Under the pieces are notes generated by a model, which searched no databases, had not been told where the DNA came from, and worked only from the letters and a program-made list of their open reading frames with translations. This document shows, piece after piece, positions 43,146-45,888 of a stretch of 45,888 bases of DNA (position 1 is the first letter of the stretch; each line of letters opens with the position of its first letter). A program made the translations under genes and the position numbers. Source of the DNA: Sphaeroforma sirkka (lineage: Eukaryota > Opisthokonta > Ichthyosporea > Ichthyophonida); the NCBI GenBank assembly GCA_001586965.3, contig LUCW03001566.1, positions 1 to 45,888 of the forward strand, given 5' to 3'.

Positions 43146-43390
43146 ATCTTTTAAGTATGTTAAAGACTTTGATCACAGGCGACAGTAAAGTAACTTCCAT
43201 AAAGGTAGTCTTTAAACTGTCTTAGCGCAGTAACTATAGCAAGGAGCTCTTGTTTAACGGTAGGGTAATTCCGTTGACTCTTATTATAACTCTTGCTAAA
43301 GAATTGTATGTAGCGCGGTTTACCATTTATCGTTTGGTAAAGCACTCCACCTACCGCTCGATCTGAAGCGTCGGTTGCTACTTGAATGGG
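43146..43390 (-). pseudogene. RNase H catalytic region
   Basis: The frame reads 'VATDASDRAVGGVLYQT' (first catalytic Asp), 'PTVKQELLAIVTALRQF' (catalytic Glu) and 'FTVACDQ' (third Asp), typical of Ty3/gypsy RNase H. It is entered from the RT frame by a -1 shift near 43380 (VPFK|VATDAS) and left by another near 43170, after which 'KSLTYLKD' continues in the next ORF. Both look like 1-nt losses. The first lesion is shared by the duplicate at 45173-45210. Confidence 0.75.
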
Positions 43391-44045
43391 ACACCATCCA
43401 CAGGGTACTGCATGATGGGTGCGTCCATTACTTTACTTTTGACTAGTTTAAATGCATCATCACATTCTTTAGTCCAAAGCTTTCCCAAAGGTCCTTTGTG
43501 CAGCCGTAGGTGACTGAAAGGCTTTAAGTAATGAGAAAGATGCGGTACCGAATCCGAGAAGAAGTTAACAAACCCACACACAGAGTTCACATCTCTTCCA
43601 GTAATTGGTGTTGATAAATCCAACAGAAACTGTTTCTTGCCAGGATCAATTTCTACCCCTGCTGCAGATACTTTGTAGCCAAGTAAGTGTATAGTATCTT
43701 TAGCAAAAGAACACTTGTCTTCGTTAATCTTAAGTTTAGCATGATTAAGTCGCTTTAAGACTTCTTTAACGAGTTTAGCATGTTCATGTGCTGTCTTTGT
43801 AAAGATAACTATATCATCTAAATAGACTGATACGTTATACGACAGGTCCGCAAATAGTTCCATCATAACTTGTTGGAAGAAAGAAGGTAACATGTGTAAG
43901 CCTTCAGGTGCACCTTTAAACTGGTACTTACCTTGCCAAGTAAAGGAAAAGTATTTCCTATGAGGCTCATATATCTGTAGTTGATGGAATGCAGCTTTTA
44001 AGTCTATCTTGGAAAAGATAGTCGCACCTCCATTTTTTGCGTAGT
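43378..44045 (-). pseudogene. Reverse transcriptase catalytic domain
   Basis: The motifs appear in order: 'SKIDLKAAFHQLQI' (first Asp), 'FKGAPEGLHMLPSFFQQVM', 'VSVYLDDIVIFTK' (catalytic DD, about 43810-43830), 'LNHAKLKINEDKCSF', 'IHLLGYKVSAAG' and 'VNSVCGFVNFF'. This is a standard Ty3/gypsy RT. The usual PFGL box is replaced by 'APEGLHM'. Upstream of 'SKID' the frame is shifted by one nucleotide near 44025-44045 relative to the protease-RT ORF. The duplicate copy at 45860 is in frame at this point. The annotated Met (43893) is internal. Confidence 0.88.
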
Positions 44046-44890
44046 ATCTCGCTTATCTTAGGTAAGGGAAAACTATGTTGCGGAATTAGTTTGTTGATTG
44101 GCGACAGGTCTAGTACTACTCTTGTTTTACTAAACGTTCCATCAGATTTATATTGATCGACCGCTAAGAGAGCTAAGTTAACTGGGGTTGCATCATAATT
44201 GATTTCAATTAGACCCTGTTTTAACCAATCTTCGATTTGGGTTTTGACAACGTCTTTGTGTCTCCAACTCACGTAGTTATGTGAAGGACACTTTAACTTA
44301 GAGAAGTCGACGTTTGTTAAGTCAAGTCTAACGTACCCATTAGAGAACTTAAACATACACCAGTCAGTTATTGCAATCTTCCTGTTTTGTATAATTAAGT
44401 CCATAATTATATCGGTGAAGTGCGGAATCATATCCTTTGCTTCACCTTCCGGAGGTTTAGGTATCTTTAACATATTATCATCTGACTGATCTTTATTCGG
44501 GTCTACCCCATTAGGCAGACCAGTGAGTGTTATACCTAAACTGAGAAGATCAGTCATACCTATAATTAAATCGTATTTCTGAGACATGTCAGTAACGATT
44601 AGGTGAGTCTTCACTTCTCTTCTATCTGACAGCATTATGTGTGCATAGTCAATGGCTTGTTCGCAAGTAGTAACTTTGCCATTTCCCAAAATTAAATCAG
44701 TTGTTTCGTTATGGACAGGCATATCTGTAGCGTAGGCTACTCGGCATGAGATAGCAGAGACTTCAGCCCCTGGATCAAATAGTGCCATAACTTTTTCTCC
44801 ATTTACGAAAACTGTTTGAAAGATACGTTCATCTCCTTTGGTATAGATTTTATTGAACATTTTCTCATAATCTTGCTCTAGTGCGCACAT
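43967..44890 (-). pseudogene. Retropepsin and RT N-terminal part
   Basis: The aspartic protease region shows 'VMALFDPGAEVSAIS' where D-[ST]-G is usual, and the second hallmark 'YDLIIGMTDLL' (ILG-type). After a linker the RT fingers follow: 'DVVKTQIEDWLKQGLIE', 'RVVLDLSPINKLIPQHSFPL' and 'PKISEIL'. The ORF then runs out of frame into 'SCIPSTTDI'. A TGA at 44902-44900, in the same frame and four codons before the Met at 44890, separates it from the gag zinc knuckle. The Met is therefore probably not a native start. Confidence 0.8.
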
Positions 44891-44899
44891 ATGGTACTG

Positions 44900-45016
44900 T
44901 CAGTGCTTAACTTGGACGTCTGGTAAGTCCTTGCAATCCTCTTTGTGCCAACCGTTAGTACCCTTGCAAGTAGCACACTCTTTCATATAGTGTCCAAAAT
45001 CTGGCTTGCCTGGTGC
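44900..45016 (-). pseudogene. Gag nucleocapsid zinc-knuckle remnant
   Basis: The minus-strand frame reads 'KPDFGHYMKECATCKGTNGW' followed by HKEDC. This contains the end of one CCHC knuckle and a C-x2-C-x6-H-x3-C motif, as in gag nucleocapsid proteins that bind RNA. It ends at the in-frame TGA 44902-44900 before the protease. Upstream it is cut at about 45017 by a junction with duplicated RNase H sequence, so gag matrix/capsid parts are missing. Confidence 0.65.
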
Positions 45017-45888
45017 AGTAACTTCCATAAAGGTAGTCTTTAAACTGTCTTAGCGCAGTAACTATAGCAAGGAGCTCTTGTTTAACGGTAGGGTAATTCC
45101 GTTGACTCTTATTATAACTCTTGCTAAAGAATTGTATGTAGCGCGGTTTACCATTTATCGTTTGGTAAAGCACTCCACCTACCGCTCGATCTGAAGCGTC
45201 GGTTGCTACTTGAATGGGACACCATCCACAGGGTACTGCATGATGGGTGCGTCCATTACTTTACTTTGACTAGTTTAAATGCATCATCACATTCTTTAGT
45301 CCAAAGCTTTCCCAAAGGTCCTTTGTGCAGCCGTAGGTGACTGAAAGGTTTTAAGTAATGAGAAAGATGCGGTACCGAACTGAGAAGAAGTTAACAAACC
45401 CACACACAGAGTTCACATCTCTTCCAGTAATTGGTGTTGATAAATCCAACAGAAACTGTTTCTTGCCAGGATCAATTTCTACCCCTGCTGCAGATACTTT
45501 GTAGCCAAGTAAGTGTATAGTATCTTTAGCAAAGAACACTTGTCTTCGTTAATCTTTTAAGTTTAGCATGATTAAGTCGCTTTAAGACTTCTTTAACGAG
45601 TTTAGTATGTTCATGTGCTGTCTTTGTAAAGATAACTATATCATCTAAATAGACTGATACGTTATACGACAGGTCCGCAAATAGTTCCATCATAACTTGT
45701 TGGAAGAAAGAAGGTAACATGTGTAAGCCTTCAGGTGCACCTTTAAACTGGTACTTCTTACCTTGCCAAGTAAAGGAAAAGTATTTCCTATGAGGCTCAT
45801 ATATATCTGTAGTTGATGGAATGCAGCTTTTAAGTCTATCTTGGAAAAGATAGTCGCACCCTCCATTTTTTGTAGTATCTCGCTTATC
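45017..45888 (-). pseudogene. Second, truncated copy of RT-RNase H (element B)
   Basis: Homologous to 43189-44058 with small indels: a lost t near 45264, altered 'gaactgagaag' near 45377, a lost a near 45534, 'tt' added near 45556, and 'ttc' added near 45756. The RT motifs (VYLDDIVIF) and RNase H motifs (KQELLAIV) are recognisable, but frames are broken. It stops in RNase H at 45017, where it joins the gag part of element A, and it runs off the window edge. It shares the 1-nt lesion after 'VPFK' with element A. Confidence 0.88.

Overview
The window looks like nuclear DNA from a eukaryotic microbe. It holds LTR and LINE retrotransposon wreckage, long (TA)n/(CA)n microsatellites, an inferred intron with a TACTAA-type branch point, and AATAAA-type polyadenylation signals. 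No bacterial operon, tRNA, rRNA or CRISPR array was seen. A unicellular holozoan (for example an ichthyosporean) is possible, but that is only an impression and nothing in the sequence proves it.

Layout. 1-2074 (+): the 3' part of a Ty3/gypsy-like element (broken integrase, polypurine tract, 595-bp LTR). 2075-4120: AT-rich DNA with a 160-bp inverted-repeat element, its degenerate relative and a large microsatellite. 4250-6656: a mosaic of retroelement pieces (integrase remnant, complete LTR, methyltransferase-like fragment, second integrase remnant, truncated inverted LTR, LINE fragment). 6657-11580 (+): a LINE-type retrotransposon with a coiled-coil ORF1 and an endonuclease/reverse-transcriptase ORF2, broken by frameshifts and stops. 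11650-13130 (-): an old RT/RNase H remnant.

13720-34928 (-): the main feature, a giant gene of about 21 kb predicted to encode a secreted protein of roughly 6,600 residues. It has a signal-peptide exon, a 1.35-kb intron carrying microsatellites, a Ser/Pro-rich N-terminus, and about 64 tandem beta-sandwich domains of the SdrD-B/Cna-B/carboxypeptidase-regulatory type. The domains repeat in a four-domain module of about 403 residues (1209 bp). The N-terminal modules are diverged. The C-terminal two-thirds is a near-identical array that also shows a 3.6-kb B-A-A higher-order period. The reading frame is interrupted by small indels, many of them in stretches that read like a blend of two module types, so assembly or consensus error is a serious alternative to pseudogenisation.

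34929-39961: AT-rich, mostly unassigned DNA with a threefold 105-109-bp tandem repeat containing a perfect hairpin. 39962-45888 (-): a second copy of the Ty3/gypsy-like element with its 3' LTR, integrase with a chromodomain-like tail, methyltransferase-like domain, RNase H, RT, protease and gag zinc knuckle, fused to a duplicated RT/RNase H segment at the window edge. The two copies of this element lie in inverted orientation on either side of the giant gene.
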